Below, one piece after another: positions 10,951 to 19,874 of a stretch of 29,357 nucleotides of DNA (position 1 is the stretch's first letter; every line of letters begins with the position of its first letter). Under the pieces are notes generated by a model, which was not told where the DNA came from, ran no database searches, and worked only from the letters and a program-made list of their open reading frames with translations. The translations under genes and the position numbers were made by a program. The stretch is from a virus. Location: the IMG/VR virus record IMGVR_UViG_3300011116_001110, positions 1-29,357 of that record. One strand, written 5' to 3'.

Positions 10951-11387
10951 TAATCTTTCCATTGCTGAACAAGTTTTAGTAAAATAAATTGCGCACCCTT
11001 ATCAATCCCAACTCTCTTCTTTAACAAATTAACCGCCTCATCTGAAGAAACAAAGTTGTTATCAATGTAATACTTATAAAGTTTTCTTGTGTTGTTTAAA
11101 TAAATTTTACACCAATCGCACTGCCCTTCTTTGTCAAACGTTTCTGGGTAATTGTATCTAACCAAGTTAACTTCATCATGAAAATGATAAACAGGAGTTG
11201 TTTTAAGGATTTTTTTAAGATAAGGATCATACATAGGAGCCAAACAATAATGCCCAAACATCCATCCTTTCTTTCCGTTTGGCGTGATAAGCTTAATCCA
11301 CCATGCGTATAAACCGTACTCAGGATTTTCAATAACTCCTAAAACGGTACATCCGTAGAACTGTAGTAATTCTCTATAAGAATGCAT
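10950..11387 (-). CDS. Unknown protein with CDWC motif, 145 aa
   Basis: I prefer the ATG at 11387 (GGAAG 5 nt upstream) over that at 11399, which has no ribosome site. Aromatic-rich beta region (YAWWIKLITPNGKKGWMFGH), a CDWC pair that could bind metal with nearby His residues (VYHFHDE), and a C-terminal helical part. No family is recognised. First gene of the minus-strand cassette; coupled to the nuclease by a TAATG junction, so it may help or control that nuclease. Confidence 0.6.
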   Translation of the reverse strand: MHSYRELLQFYGCTVLGVIENPEYGLYAWWIKLITPNGKKGWMFGHYCLAPMYDPYLKKILKTTPVYHFHDEVNLVRYNYPETFDKEGQCDWCKIYLNNTRKLYKYYIDNNFVSSDEAVNLLKKRVGIDKGAQFILLKLVQQWKD

Positions 11388-11456
11388 TTTTACTTCCATT
11401 AAATCTACACATTTTATCTCATTTTGTTAGAATAAAAAACTATTTCTCAAATGTTA

Positions 11457-11484
11457 TTGACAAGGAAATTTTACATGCTATTAA
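11457..11484 (+). promoter_or_regulatory. Promoter of the primase-helicase gene
   Basis: Perfect TTGACA (11457-11462), 16-nt spacer, TATTAA (11479-11484) with TGC immediately before it (extended -10). It restores rightward transcription after the minus-strand cassette. No GTTTAT-N9 operator is seen beside it. Confidence 0.5.
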
Positions 11485-11512
11485 TACACGCTCTTCATAA
11501 GGACATGGCATA

Positions 11513-13309
11513 ATGAAGGCTAAAGAAATTTCTAATCGGTTGTCATTGATGGCAGAAGAAACTGCTAAATATTTACTACCCAATGGTAAAATTAGAGGCG
11601 ACGAATTTTATGTTGGCTCAATAAATGGAGAGGTTGGCGAGTCTCTAAAGATAAAAGTGAGAGGAGAAAAGAAGGGCGTATTTTGTGATTTTGCAAGCAA
11701 TCAAAAAGGGGATTTGCTTGATTTGTGGGCTCTTACTAAAAACGTTAGTATTGAAGTAGCAATTAGAGAAGTAAAGGGTTGGTTAAATTTAAATGAATAT
11801 GAACTTGTCACAACCAGCGCGCCAGTTTTTAATAAACCATTTATACCAGCGCCTCATTTATCAGCTAACGAAGAAACCCTCCATTATTTGATTTATAAAA
11901 GGAAACTAACAAAACAATCGATTGATAAGTTTAAATTAGGTTCAAGAAACAATGAGATAATTTTTCCCTTTTATTACGAAGGGAAACTTTTTAACGCTAA
12001 ATATCTTTCAATTGAAAGAAAAGACAATAAGAAAATAATTCACACAGAAAAAAACTGCAAAAGCATTTTATTTGGATGGCAAGCTCTTAGTAAACTATCC
12101 AGAACAATAATTATAACTGAGGGGGAAATCGATGCTATATCTTTTAATGAATACGGCTATGAGGCGTTATCAATACCATTTGGGGTCAATGATTTAAAAT
12201 GGGTTGAAAATGAGTACGCAAATCTTGCTAGGTTTGATCGCATTTATCTTTGTTTAGATAATGATGAGCCAGGCAAAAAGGCCACGCAAATATTAGCTGA
12301 TAGACTTGGTAAATACCGTTGCTTTATTGTTGAACTTCCATTTAAAGATTGCAACGAATGTTTGCAAAATGACATAAAAAAAGAACAAATTGATTCTTGC
12401 ATTAGTAAAGCAAAGAATTTAATGCCGACACATTTAAAACCGGCAGTTTACTACAATGAGCTTGTAACTAAAATGTTTTATCCAGATGCCAACACAAAGA
12501 AACCATACTACGCACCGTGGCGCAAAGCCCATGGCAAAGTAGATTTTCGCGATGGAGAACTATCAGTTTGGACTGGCATCAATGGTCATGGCAAAACCCA
12601 GTTTCTTGGACAAATTATGTTATCAGCAATGAAGCAAGGTGCTAAAGTTTGTGCAGCCAGTTTGGAACTAAAACCAGAAACTTTTTTGCATAGAATTGTA
12701 AGGCAGGCAACGGGATTAAGAACTCCCACCACTCAGTATTTAGAAGAAGTTTATAAATGGTACTCGGATAAACTTTGGATGGTTAATATTACAGGAACTG
12801 CGAAAGCTGATTTGTTGTTTGAAACATTTCTTTACGCTCATCAATGCTACGGTGTTGATTTCTTTGTAATTGATTCATTAATGAAATGCGGTATGGGAGA
12901 AGAAGATTATGATGCTCAAAAACTGTTTGTCGAGAAGCTTTGTGATTTTAAAAATGATAACAACTGTCAAATCCATGTTGTCATGCACCCACGAAAAGGA
13001 GCGAATGAAGACAAAGCCCCAAGTAAACTTGACATCAAAGGAACCGGTGCGCTCTCTGACTTGGCGGATAATTGCTTTGCGATTTGGAGAAACAAAAATA
13101 AAGAAAGAAAGCTCGCTAAAGTAGAGCGTAACGGTGAAGAGCCGTCACAATCATTATTAGAAGAGCCAGACTGCCTATGGTATTGCGATAAACAACGAAA
13201 CGGGGAGTGGGAGGGTACTTTTGCCCTATATTTTGATAAAGATAGTTTACAATACAGAGCAGCATACACAGAACAAAAAGCACGATATGTTCAATTCCAA
13301 ACTAATTAA
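11513..13309 (+). CDS. Bifunctional primase-helicase, T7 gp4-like
   Basis: 598 aa. The N-terminal ~95 residues (DEFYVGSINGEVGESLKI, FCDFASNQKGDLLDLWAL) are of the type before phage TOPRIM primases; a zinc ribbon is not evident. TOPRIM spans ~198-265 with ITEGEIDA (Glu204) and CLDNDEPGKK (Asp249, Asp251). The RecA-like helicase part begins near 335: Walker A GINGHGKT (355-362), Walker B FFVIDS (450-455), a conserved His-containing strand HVVMHPRKG, and GALSDLADNCFAIWRNK near the sensor region. It should unwind DNA 5' to 3' and make RNA primers at the phage fork. Own promoter upstream; 8-bp convergent overlap with the scaffold gene. Confidence 0.9.
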   Translation: MKAKEISNRLSLMAEETAKYLLPNGKIRGDEFYVGSINGEVGESLKIKVRGEKKGVFCDFASNQKGDLLDLWALTKNVSIEVAIREVKGWLNLNEYELVTTSAPVFNKPFIPAPHLSANEETLHYLIYKRKLTKQSIDKFKLGSRNNEIIFPFYYEGKLFNAKYLSIERKDNKKIIHTEKNCKSILFGWQALSKLSRTIIITEGEIDAISFNEYGYEALSIPFGVNDLKWVENEYANLARFDRIYLCLDNDEPGKKATQILADRLGKYRCFIVELPFKDCNECLQNDIKKEQIDSCISKAKNLMPTHLKPAVYYNELVTKMFYPDANTKKPYYAPWRKAHGKVDFRDGELSVWTGINGHGKTQFLGQIMLSAMKQGAKVCAASLELKPETFLHRIVRQATGLRTPTTQYLEEVYKWYSDKLWMVNITGTAKADLLFETFLYAHQCYGVDFFVIDSLMKCGMGEEDYDAQKLFVEKLCDFKNDNNCQIHVVMHPRKGANEDKAPSKLDIKGTGALSDLADNCFAIWRNKNKERKLAKVERNGEEPSQSLLEEPDCLWYCDKQRNGEWEGTFALYFDKDSLQYRAAYTEQKARYVQFQTN

Positions 13310-14117
13310 CTTTGCTTAATCTAGCGTAGGCATCAGTAACTCTTTGCCTAAACTCAGCGCTAGTATGATACCTTGGATCAGCAAGCATTGCTTTAATTTC
13401 TTCGTGAGATTCAACTCTCTTGACTGGACTGTCCTTACCAGGTATTTCGGCAGCTGCAGTAACGTGCTTCATAAGTTCTTCATACATCTCAACATCATCA
13501 GCTGTCTGAATTGTGTTTTCAAATAATTGATGAAAGTTTTCTGGTAATAAGTTTTTCCCCCACGCAGATACCCTATTAACTCTTTCTAAAGCATCAGGAC
13601 CTAGCCTTTCTTTTGTTGCAGCATCTTCAGCAGCTTGCTCTTCCATAATAACCTTGAACTCTCTATCGCGTTCAGCAACATAAGCGCCAACCAACTTATC
13701 AAAAGTCGCTTGAGTCATTTTTAAATCTTTAGCAGTGGTCATGAAGTTATTTAAAGTTAGGTCATTAATCTCAAGCTTTTCTAAAGTTTCCTTGTCAACA
13801 TTGAGCTTATACATGTCCGGAGCGGTTTCCACATCTCCTTTCTTGCTCAATAATACTCTCAAGTCTTTAGCGCTTTTAGAAGTGCTTCTAGCGTATTGAG
13901 AAGCATTGGTTTGATCGCTTGGCAACCAGTCTGGGCGAGGACCAGTCCCCTTGGTTGATTCATCCCACCACCATTCTTCGCTTTGTTTTTCGGTAGTGAT
14001 GGCCATAGGATGACTATCCATATTTAAATCGCCAGATTCTCCGGCAACTTTATAAGCCACAACTTCTTCGTTGGAGCCAGATGAAGCGGGTTGGGTTGCT
14101 GTTACTGCGTCAGTCAT
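13302..14117 (-). CDS. Capsid scaffolding protein
   Basis: 271 aa, highly charged, helical, without Cys. It has features of T7-type podovirus scaffolds: a disordered acidic N-terminus, a block GPRPDWLP near residues 58-65 (compare 'RPEWLP' in relatives), a long helical middle, and a basic C-terminal helix (FRQRVTDAYARLSKVN) that typically contacts the coat protein. TAGGAG before the ATG. It follows the portal and a small Bbp19-like gene, the usual order in phages with this portal type, but here it ends the late operon and the coat gene is about 9.6 kb upstream. Confidence 0.75.
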   Translation of the reverse strand: MTDAVTATQPASSGSNEEVVAYKVAGESGDLNMDSHPMAITTEKQSEEWWWDESTKGTGPRPDWLPSDQTNASQYARSTSKSAKDLRVLLSKKGDVETAPDMYKLNVDKETLEKLEINDLTLNNFMTTAKDLKMTQATFDKLVGAYVAERDREFKVIMEEQAAEDAATKERLGPDALERVNRVSAWGKNLLPENFHQLFENTIQTADDVEMYEELMKHVTAAAEIPGKDSPVKRVESHEEIKAMLADPRYHTSAEFRQRVTDAYARLSKVN

Positions 14118-14127
14118 TTTTATTCTC

Positions 14128-14385
14128 CTAGTACGTGTTTTTAATATAAGTTTCTAGCCAATGTTCAATCATCATAACCATACGCCTCATTCCTAAAACT
14201 TCCATGATTTCTTTTTCGCTTAGTTTGCTAGGCAAAATTTCAACATCAACATAATATTTTTTAAGCATTTGAATAAAATCTCTGCCTGCCTCGCAATTCA
14301 AAATAGAGCCAGTTTTAATCAACAGTTCTTTTTCCATCGCGCTAATATGAGACTCATTGATTCTATCAATCACAGGATTAGTCAT
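14128..14385 (-). CDS. Bbp19-like small structural protein
   Basis: The ATG at 14385 follows the portal TAA by 2 bp; a GTG at 14394 is possible. 85 aa, helical. The segment CEAGRDFIQMLKKY and the later LGMRRMVMMIEHWL match the pattern 'tpeGR.fL...L' and 'eGrR.vg..l' of small proteins encoded between portal and scaffold in podoviruses related to Bordetella phage BPP-1 (Bbp19). Its precise job is not known; it is thought to be a minor structural or assembly component. Call is by eye and supported by position. Confidence 0.5.
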   Translation of the reverse strand: MTNPVIDRINESHISAMEKELLIKTGSILNCEAGRDFIQMLKKYYVDVEILPSKLSEKEIMEVLGMRRMVMMIEHWLETYIKNTY

Positions 14386-14386
14386 T

Positions 14387-16003
14387 TTACTCACTCACAG
14401 ATAATGGTTGTTGTTCTTGATTAGGAGATTGTTGCTGAGCTTGTTGCGCAATGTTGGCAAAGTTCTGCTGCATTTTTTTGTCTGTTTGTTTGTTCTCAAT
14501 CACCGACTTATACATCTTCTGATCGATATCAAATTTCTCGCAAATATAAGGTGTAATTTGAGGTACATTGAAAGTAAGTAGATTGTTTGGTGGAGGCTCA
14601 ATAGTTGAAACAGCAGCATAGCATTCTTGAAAATTTCTAACTTCATCTCGTTTAGCGCTTTCAAATAATGGGCTAATAATTTCAATTGCAATCATGCCAT
14701 CAGTAACATCATACGAAAGAGGACCATAAGGAGTGGCCATTTTTGGCAGAAGTCCTTTCTCTTCAAGCTTAAGCAATTGAACTTCTGCATGAGGAACGCC
14801 AAACTCTCGCTGGAATCTCCAGAAACTTGAGGCGGATTTTCTAATCCAGTTTTCTTGCAAGATTTTAACTTCAGTTGCAGTTTTATCAGAGCCGTCATTA
14901 ATGATTGGGTCGGCATACATCATATCTCTAATGACTTGCTGAATACGCTCTAAGCTCACTTGAGTTAATTGAATATTCCCCCCAACGTCCAACGGAATCA
15001 GCGGAGGACGCATCGTATCTTTAATTTGAATAATTGCACCAGGCCGCATGGCAATCATATTAGGGTTAGCAAGCTCCATTGTATTGACCATGAGAGGTCT
15101 TGATGCTTGAAAGCCAGCAGAATTCATCTCATACATAGCGAGCGAGTTAGCCATGCGAATATAATCTAAGCACGAAAGAACAGGACCAGTTCCCCAATCT
15201 TCCCCAGGAACAGCAGCCCAGCGGAAAGGAATCCAATCACTGTATTTCTTTTTGGATTGAAATATTTTTTTCTTTCCCTCAACGTCATCCACTGTATAAA
15301 TGTAGCGTTCGTTCTTAGGATTAAGTGGGTAGTAAATTGTGCTCTCAACTAAATCAATCGGAATCCTTTTGTTTTCTTTCATCTTCCTTTTGATGCTGTC
15401 AGTAAGCTCTGCTGCTGGCCAATAAGAAAGGATTTCTTCAGCGGGTATTTGATACTTTCGCCAAATGTTTTTAATAGTACTGCCATATTGCATAACATAG
15501 GCTTGGTACATTGGGATAGACTCGTATTTAATTGGGCAATGATAATCAATGGAGTCTTTAATCTGAAGCAAACCAGTAGATACCCCGCACTCTTTGATAG
15601 ATAGATTAGCTTCCATCGTGAAGTTCGACGCTTGAGTGATGTTGTAACAGATTTCAGATGCAGCATCCAAAACCTCTTGCAAGCCTTCTACAGGAGCTTT
15701 AATCTTTGGTCCTGGTTTTAGTCTAAATAACTTCTTGTAGGGGTTGGCGTAGTAAGTCTGCACGTTAGACGCAAAGACTGATAGCGCCTCAATTGCCGTT
15801 ATGTCCCAGCGCATGATTGTTCTGTCTTGGCCAGGAGATACTACAAACCAATTATTCTCATCAGGAAAAGCGTAGCGATAACCTTGCTGCAACAGATTTT
15901 CTTTGTAGAGCCTCTTTTGTTTTGCTACTTCAAACATCTTAAAGCGAGCCTCAAAAGAATCATCATATTTATGCCTGGGCTTAGCTTCCTTTTCATTTTC
16001 CAT
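14387..16003 (-). CDS. Portal protein (head-to-tail connector)
   Basis: 538 aa, the normal size for T7-type connectors. N-terminus with LLQQGYRYAFPDENNWF is the classic opening of the 'head to tail connecting protein' family; later come VPGEDWGTGPVLSCLDYIRM and a region with Pro/Thr and DPIINDGSDKTATEVKI, then RFQREFGVPHAEVQLLKL. The family forms a dodecameric ring at one capsid vertex through which DNA enters and leaves and to which tail proteins attach. The C-terminal ~35 residues are Gln-rich and probably disordered. AGGGGG precedes the ATG. Confidence 0.92.
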   Translation of the reverse strand: MENEKEAKPRHKYDDSFEARFKMFEVAKQKRLYKENLLQQGYRYAFPDENNWFVVSPGQDRTIMRWDITAIEALSVFASNVQTYYANPYKKLFRLKPGPKIKAPVEGLQEVLDAASEICYNITQASNFTMEANLSIKECGVSTGLLQIKDSIDYHCPIKYESIPMYQAYVMQYGSTIKNIWRKYQIPAEEILSYWPAAELTDSIKRKMKENKRIPIDLVESTIYYPLNPKNERYIYTVDDVEGKKKIFQSKKKYSDWIPFRWAAVPGEDWGTGPVLSCLDYIRMANSLAMYEMNSAGFQASRPLMVNTMELANPNMIAMRPGAIIQIKDTMRPPLIPLDVGGNIQLTQVSLERIQQVIRDMMYADPIINDGSDKTATEVKILQENWIRKSASSFWRFQREFGVPHAEVQLLKLEEKGLLPKMATPYGPLSYDVTDGMIAIEIISPLFESAKRDEVRNFQECYAAVSTIEPPPNNLLTFNVPQITPYICEKFDIDQKMYKSVIENKQTDKKMQQNFANIAQQAQQQSPNQEQQPLSVSE

Positions 16004-16004
16004 C

Positions 16005-16259
16005 TTAGCCCCCTAGCCGGCTAGCTAAACTTGTGCGCGCTAAATCTTGAGCAGAGCCTTGAACTTGGCCAGCTGCAACAGCTTTATCTAGAGCATTTGG
16101 AGCAGTTGGTACGGCAGATTGCATGCGCGCAATTAAACTTAACTGTCGTTGCTGTAAACTCTGATTTTGTTTGTTTCTCTGCTTATCTAGCTCAAGCTGT
16201 CTTCGTTTAATTTCTTCGCTAGCAGCACTTAATCCATCGCTTCTATTATCGTCACCCAT
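16005..16259 (-). CDS. Small Gln-rich coiled-coil protein, 84 aa
   Basis: AAGGAGG before the ATG; overlaps the upstream gene by 8 bp and ends 2 bp before the portal start. Residues 12-48 form a charged, Gln-rich helix (EEIKRRQLELDKQRNKQNQS), followed by an Ala/Leu-rich tail ending LASRLGG. Small coiled-coil proteins occur just before podovirus portals; function unknown. Base composition is slightly more GC-rich at its end, with a CTAGCCGGCTAG palindrome over the stop codon. Confidence 0.65.
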   Translation of the reverse strand: MGDDNRSDGLSAASEEIKRRQLELDKQRNKQNQSLQQRQLSLIARMQSAVPTAPNALDKAVAAGQVQGSAQDLARTSLASRLGG

Positions 16260-16683
16260 CGCAAACCTCCTTCTCAGCTAGTCTTACTGTCATTGATTCA
16301 ATACCAAAATATTCGAAATCTTCTATACCAAGATTGGATAGTTTTTTATAAAGCTGGTAAGGAGTGTAAGCCTTAATTTTCAGCCCAATAAAATAAAGAA
16401 CTTGGCCAACACATGTGAAAATAGGATTGAAAAAAGTTCTTTTTAGAGTTTTTGAGCAGGTAGTTATTTCGATTGAATGGAATTGTTTCCACTGAGTGGC
16501 TATTTCCTCAAAAGAAGCAGCCTCTACTCGATAAAAATCCAAGTAATGGCGAAGTGGATCGTAAATGAAAAATAAACCGTTCATCTCGAAAATAACAAGT
16601 AAGTGCTGAAAATCTTTCTTCATCAACCTACATATTGGTAGAGTTGAGTTTTTAAATATCAGCAAGTACCGGTTTGGAATCAT
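16252..16683 (-). CDS. Phage protein of conserved 'CV...LYKKL' type
   Basis: Up to 143 aa; the ATG at 16623 (residue 21) may be the true start because a 32-bp overlap with the previous gene would disappear and TAGG lies just before it. Block LFFIYDPLRHYLDFY and the C-terminal block TCVGQVLYFIGLKIKAYTPY plus QLYKKL match a family found near portal genes in podo- and siphophages, in which 'W..iDP' and 'C-V...K..LGI....TP.QLYr.L' are conserved. A Cys opening a helix recalls papain-like folds, but a catalytic His is not clear. Function unknown. Confidence 0.6.
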   Translation of the reverse strand: MIPNRYLLIFKNSTLPICRLMKKDFQHLLVIFEMNGLFFIYDPLRHYLDFYRVEAASFEEIATQWKQFHSIEITTCSKTLKRTFFNPIFTCVGQVLYFIGLKIKAYTPYQLYKKLSNLGIEDFEYFGIESMTVRLAEKEVCDG

Positions 16684-16858
16684 CGTTGTTCAAAATCTCA
16701 TCGTAAATGTTAATGACAATATAACTAAATTTGTCATTAAAATCTACAACTTCATCAATCTTTTGACTCTTTTTTTTGACAATTACCTTGAATGAATTAG
16801 AAGCTCCCTTATCATCTAGGAGCTTCATAATCTCTTCTTTTAACTTTGCTGCGTTCAT
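16652..16858 (-). CDS. Small unknown protein, 68 aa
   Basis: Starts with an ATGA overlap with the 126-aa gene. An N-terminal helix (AAKLKEEIMKLLDDKGA) and a beta segment (FSYIVINIYDEIL), acidic overall. No recognised family. As part of the late operon it is probably a minor virion or assembly component. Confidence 0.6.
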   Translation of the reverse strand: MNAAKLKEEIMKLLDDKGASNSFKVIVKKKSQKIDEVVDFNDKFSYIVINIYDEILNNDDSKPVLADI

Positions 16859-17235
16859 TCTGTTCTGTACACGTGAGCAAATATATAGGCATTGGAAGTG
16901 CCTAAATTGTAAAAGTGCAATTCATCGTCAGCTGGGAATGATGCATCAAAAAATAAAACATGCTTTTGGTAGGGAGTTATTAATCCACCAGGCCAGCCTG
17001 AACTCACCCACTCATCACCAGGAACAGGAGGTATTTCTCCACTAGGAACCATTCCCCACATAATGGGCTCAGTAGTTTCTACTTTAACCCAGCTAGGTGT
17101 GTTGGCAACCATTGGAGTTATCCATGTATCAGTTGTTGCCGCCAATCTAATGTTAAAATATAAATCAGGGTCGCATAATGAATCGCAACACGTTACGGTT
17201 GATTTGTAATCCTTTCGCACGCTGTATATAGGCAT
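16855..17235 (-). CDS. Probable minor structural protein, 126 aa
   Basis: AAGGATG before the ATG. The protein is beta-rich, with many Trp, Pro, Thr and Gly (SGWPGGLITPYQKHVLFF, YNLGTSNAYIFAHVYRTE) and a Cys-containing N-terminal part. This composition is typical of virion surface or tail-associated proteins. No specific family is recognised. It lies between a small basic protein and other small late genes upstream of the portal. Confidence 0.6.
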   Translation of the reverse strand: MPIYSVRKDYKSTVTCCDSLCDPDLYFNIRLAATTDTWITPMVANTPSWVKVETTEPIMWGMVPSGEIPPVPGDEWVSSGWPGGLITPYQKHVLFFDASFPADDELHFYNLGTSNAYIFAHVYRTE

Positions 17236-17236
17236 T

Positions 17237-17437
17237 TTATTTCATCCTTTTGGTTAATGGTGATTTGCGTTTCTTCTTTAAAATATTTAAATAAAAGTTA
17301 GCTTCTTTCTTTTGCAAAGAGGTTCCGTGCTCTGCTAATTCATGTACGCGGTCTTCATGTTCAGAAGGCTTGCCACCAACTAATCTAGTTAATGCCCCTC
17401 TCCTTTTAATGGCGTTTTTAAAAACACTTCGTTTCAT
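17237..17437 (-). CDS. Small basic protein, 66 aa
   Basis: GGGAGG 7 nt before the ATG. Very basic at both ends (MKRSVFKNAIKRRG and KKKRKSPLTKRMK) with a His/Glu-rich middle. It may bind DNA or the portal interior; this is inference. It follows the 808-aa protein by 10 bp and precedes the 126-aa gene by one base. Confidence 0.6.
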   Translation of the reverse strand: MKRSVFKNAIKRRGALTRLVGGKPSEHEDRVHELAEHGTSLQKKEANFYLNILKKKRKSPLTKRMK

Positions 17438-17447
17438 TTTTGCCTCC

Positions 17448-19874
17448 CTATTTGTTTTTCTCTAAAAAACTCTTTGCAGCCTCAATATCATTATTAATAT
17501 TTTTTGTGGGAATAAAGTGATTGACTGCAGATTCTAGCTCTTGTGAAAAAATAGATGAATTAGGGTTATCTATAGAGCGGTTTATGATTCTCGATATAGC
17601 CAAATCCCTATTTTCTTTTCCTTTGATTTGTAACTTAGAAACTTCTGCATTTAGTTCATCATATAACTTACTTTGAGGATTTCCCAAATCAGTAAAATCA
17701 ACAGTCATGGGTTTATAACCTTCTGGAGTTTTAATCTTTACAGGTCTATTATGAACGTCCATATAAACCATTCTCGTGTCCCCATCTTGCTGCCATCTCC
17801 CTAAACCAAGGATGTTGTTCTTATAATTTTGCATAGCAATTTGGTTTAATTCTTTGTCTTTAGTTTGTGGAATGGCTAGTTCTGAATTAAGCATTTTCTC
17901 CATTTGAATTTTAAGAATGGCTTGCGTGTCAGATGGGTTAATTTTATTGCCATAATAATCAAACTTGGGCACCAATACTTGGCTAGAATTGTATCCAATC
18001 TTATGGTATTGATTGCTAACTATTCTATCAACTGCAGTTTGTGCGGCTTTAGATATACGAGAATTTTCCCCAGTTAATATTTGATAAGAAGCATATTTAG
18101 TTGCTGGCCCTAGTAACTGCGAAACAGTTTCAACCTTATTTATTCCTTGCGCCTCAAAATTTGACAATTCATCTCGAAGAGCCCCCTCAACTTGATATTG
18201 AACATCATTGTACTTAAGATTTTTGTCAGATAATTGCTTCTTTATGTCAGTATTTGGAAGGCTGATAGACGATACAAAATCTTCAGTAAATTGATTAGTC
18301 TCGGGGTTTTGATTCATGGCCAGAGCAATTGAGTAATCATTCTTAAGTCCATTGCGTTTTAAATCACGTAGTTTAACATTAAACAAAAAAGGGTCTCCAA
18401 TTTGGCCTTTAAGCTGATTTAAAGAATTCACAGCATCAATTGGCTCCATAGAGTTTATTTGTTTTGCTTGAAGAGCAGAGAATTTCTTACTACCAACTGA
18501 TAATTGGTTTTGATCGAGCCCCCATTCCATTTGCTTAGCTACCATATATTTAAGCTTGTTTGTTTCAGGGTTATTAACAGGGTCAATTCTATTAGCATTT
18601 ACCACAGCTAAATAACCGGGGTCTTTTGAAATTAAACTTACAGGGTCTAAATATTTAGTTTTAGCAATTTCATCCATTCTTTTTATTGTTTCACTAAGAA
18701 CTTTTTGCTGTTCGATAGAACCATTTTGTGAGTAATCTATATTTGCCAAATTAGCAGAAGCAGTTTGCCTCAATTCTTGCATTTGCAATGGATTTGCATT
18801 TGTATAAAGATTTAATTCATTGTGAGCTGCAGTAGCATAATCAAAGTAACTTTGTGATTGTTGAATCTTTTCTGGTGGCAAAATATTTTGCAATAAATCC
18901 CATTTAGCAGAATCTACTTGGCCATTGTCAAATGCTTGTTTCTTTAATTGCTGAAGCTCATAGTTTGCGTTCTTTGCCGACACCCCTAAATCTTGAGAGA
19001 AGTTATTAAAAATAGACTTCATTTGAATTTGCAAAGAATGCTTTTGCACTGGGTTTAGCAAAGAATTAGTCTGAGAATTGTTTAACAAACTCTCTTCATA
19101 TTTTCTAGCTTCCCCCACTTTTTGCTCAACGCTTTTGTTTGGATCGTTAAGTAAGTTCTGGTATCTTCCCAACGCGTCATATGTATAAAACTTCTTATTA
19201 ATCGCATCAACTTTATTTGCATAACCAGTCCCAGACAAAATGCCAGCATTGTATGCAGAACCTAATGAATTAGTAAGATTAGCTCGTAAAACTGAAGCTA
19301 AATGAAGGTCACCGCTAGCTGCTGAATTTTCCATTTTATTGGTATTTTCATCGAAGCTTTGCGTTAAATTAACAAGAGCATCTTGCTTTTGTCTTGCTCT
19401 TAAGTCAGTTAATAATGAGTTTTTATTTTTAAGAAAATCATGTGTTAAAACATTCCTAACATAAAGCTTGTTTTCAATCGGAGTTGTGTCAACTATTCCT
19501 TTAACAAGTTCGGTAGCCTTATTTTCATAATCTAAAACAGACTTCTCATCAACATTATTTTTGTAGTTTTGATAAAGAGTTGTTAATGTTTCAAACCCTG
19601 TTGCAGAGTTATTTAGTCTGTTTGCGCTTAATGCAGCCTGGTTAAAAACTTTGCTGGCATAACCAATTTCATTAATACTTTGATATCCAGGATTTAAACC
19701 TGCCATCTCCCCTTGCTTTTTAGCTTCTTGTCCAACCAAACTATTGGTAACGTTGCGCGCAAGATTTGATGAGGCAGTAAAAATAGTGGAGTAGTCTTTG
19801 TATTCTTCTCCATTAACTAATTTAGAACCTTCCGTGTAGGCAATTTGATTTTGATACTTTTGTATTTCAGCCAT
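17448..19874 (-). CDS. Large internal virion (DNA ejection) protein, 808 aa
   Basis: Long, almost entirely helical, Asn/Gln/Lys-rich protein without Cys or membrane segments. Position (after the tail tube and a gp14-like protein) and composition fit the ejection-core proteins of T7-type phages, such as gp15, which leave the capsid on infection and build a channel across the cell envelope. No lysozyme or transglycosylase motif is visible, unlike T7 gp16. The start overlaps the previous stop (TAATG). The assignment is from context and size, not from a diagnostic motif. Confidence 0.6.
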   Translation of the reverse strand: MAEIQKYQNQIAYTEGSKLVNGEEYKDYSTIFTASSNLARNVTNSLVGQEAKKQGEMAGLNPGYQSINEIGYASKVFNQAALSANRLNNSATGFETLTTLYQNYKNNVDEKSVLDYENKATELVKGIVDTTPIENKLYVRNVLTHDFLKNKNSLLTDLRARQKQDALVNLTQSFDENTNKMENSAASGDLHLASVLRANLTNSLGSAYNAGILSGTGYANKVDAINKKFYTYDALGRYQNLLNDPNKSVEQKVGEARKYEESLLNNSQTNSLLNPVQKHSLQIQMKSIFNNFSQDLGVSAKNANYELQQLKKQAFDNGQVDSAKWDLLQNILPPEKIQQSQSYFDYATAAHNELNLYTNANPLQMQELRQTASANLANIDYSQNGSIEQQKVLSETIKRMDEIAKTKYLDPVSLISKDPGYLAVVNANRIDPVNNPETNKLKYMVAKQMEWGLDQNQLSVGSKKFSALQAKQINSMEPIDAVNSLNQLKGQIGDPFLFNVKLRDLKRNGLKNDYSIALAMNQNPETNQFTEDFVSSISLPNTDIKKQLSDKNLKYNDVQYQVEGALRDELSNFEAQGINKVETVSQLLGPATKYASYQILTGENSRISKAAQTAVDRIVSNQYHKIGYNSSQVLVPKFDYYGNKINPSDTQAILKIQMEKMLNSELAIPQTKDKELNQIAMQNYKNNILGLGRWQQDGDTRMVYMDVHNRPVKIKTPEGYKPMTVDFTDLGNPQSKLYDELNAEVSKLQIKGKENRDLAISRIINRSIDNPNSSIFSQELESAVNHFIPTKNINNDIEAAKSFLEKNK

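Noticed and set aside
16013-16024. Perfect 12-bp palindrome CTAGCCGGCTAG
   Set aside because: It lies over the end of a coding region and ribosome-site area and is short; without copies elsewhere it is probably chance.
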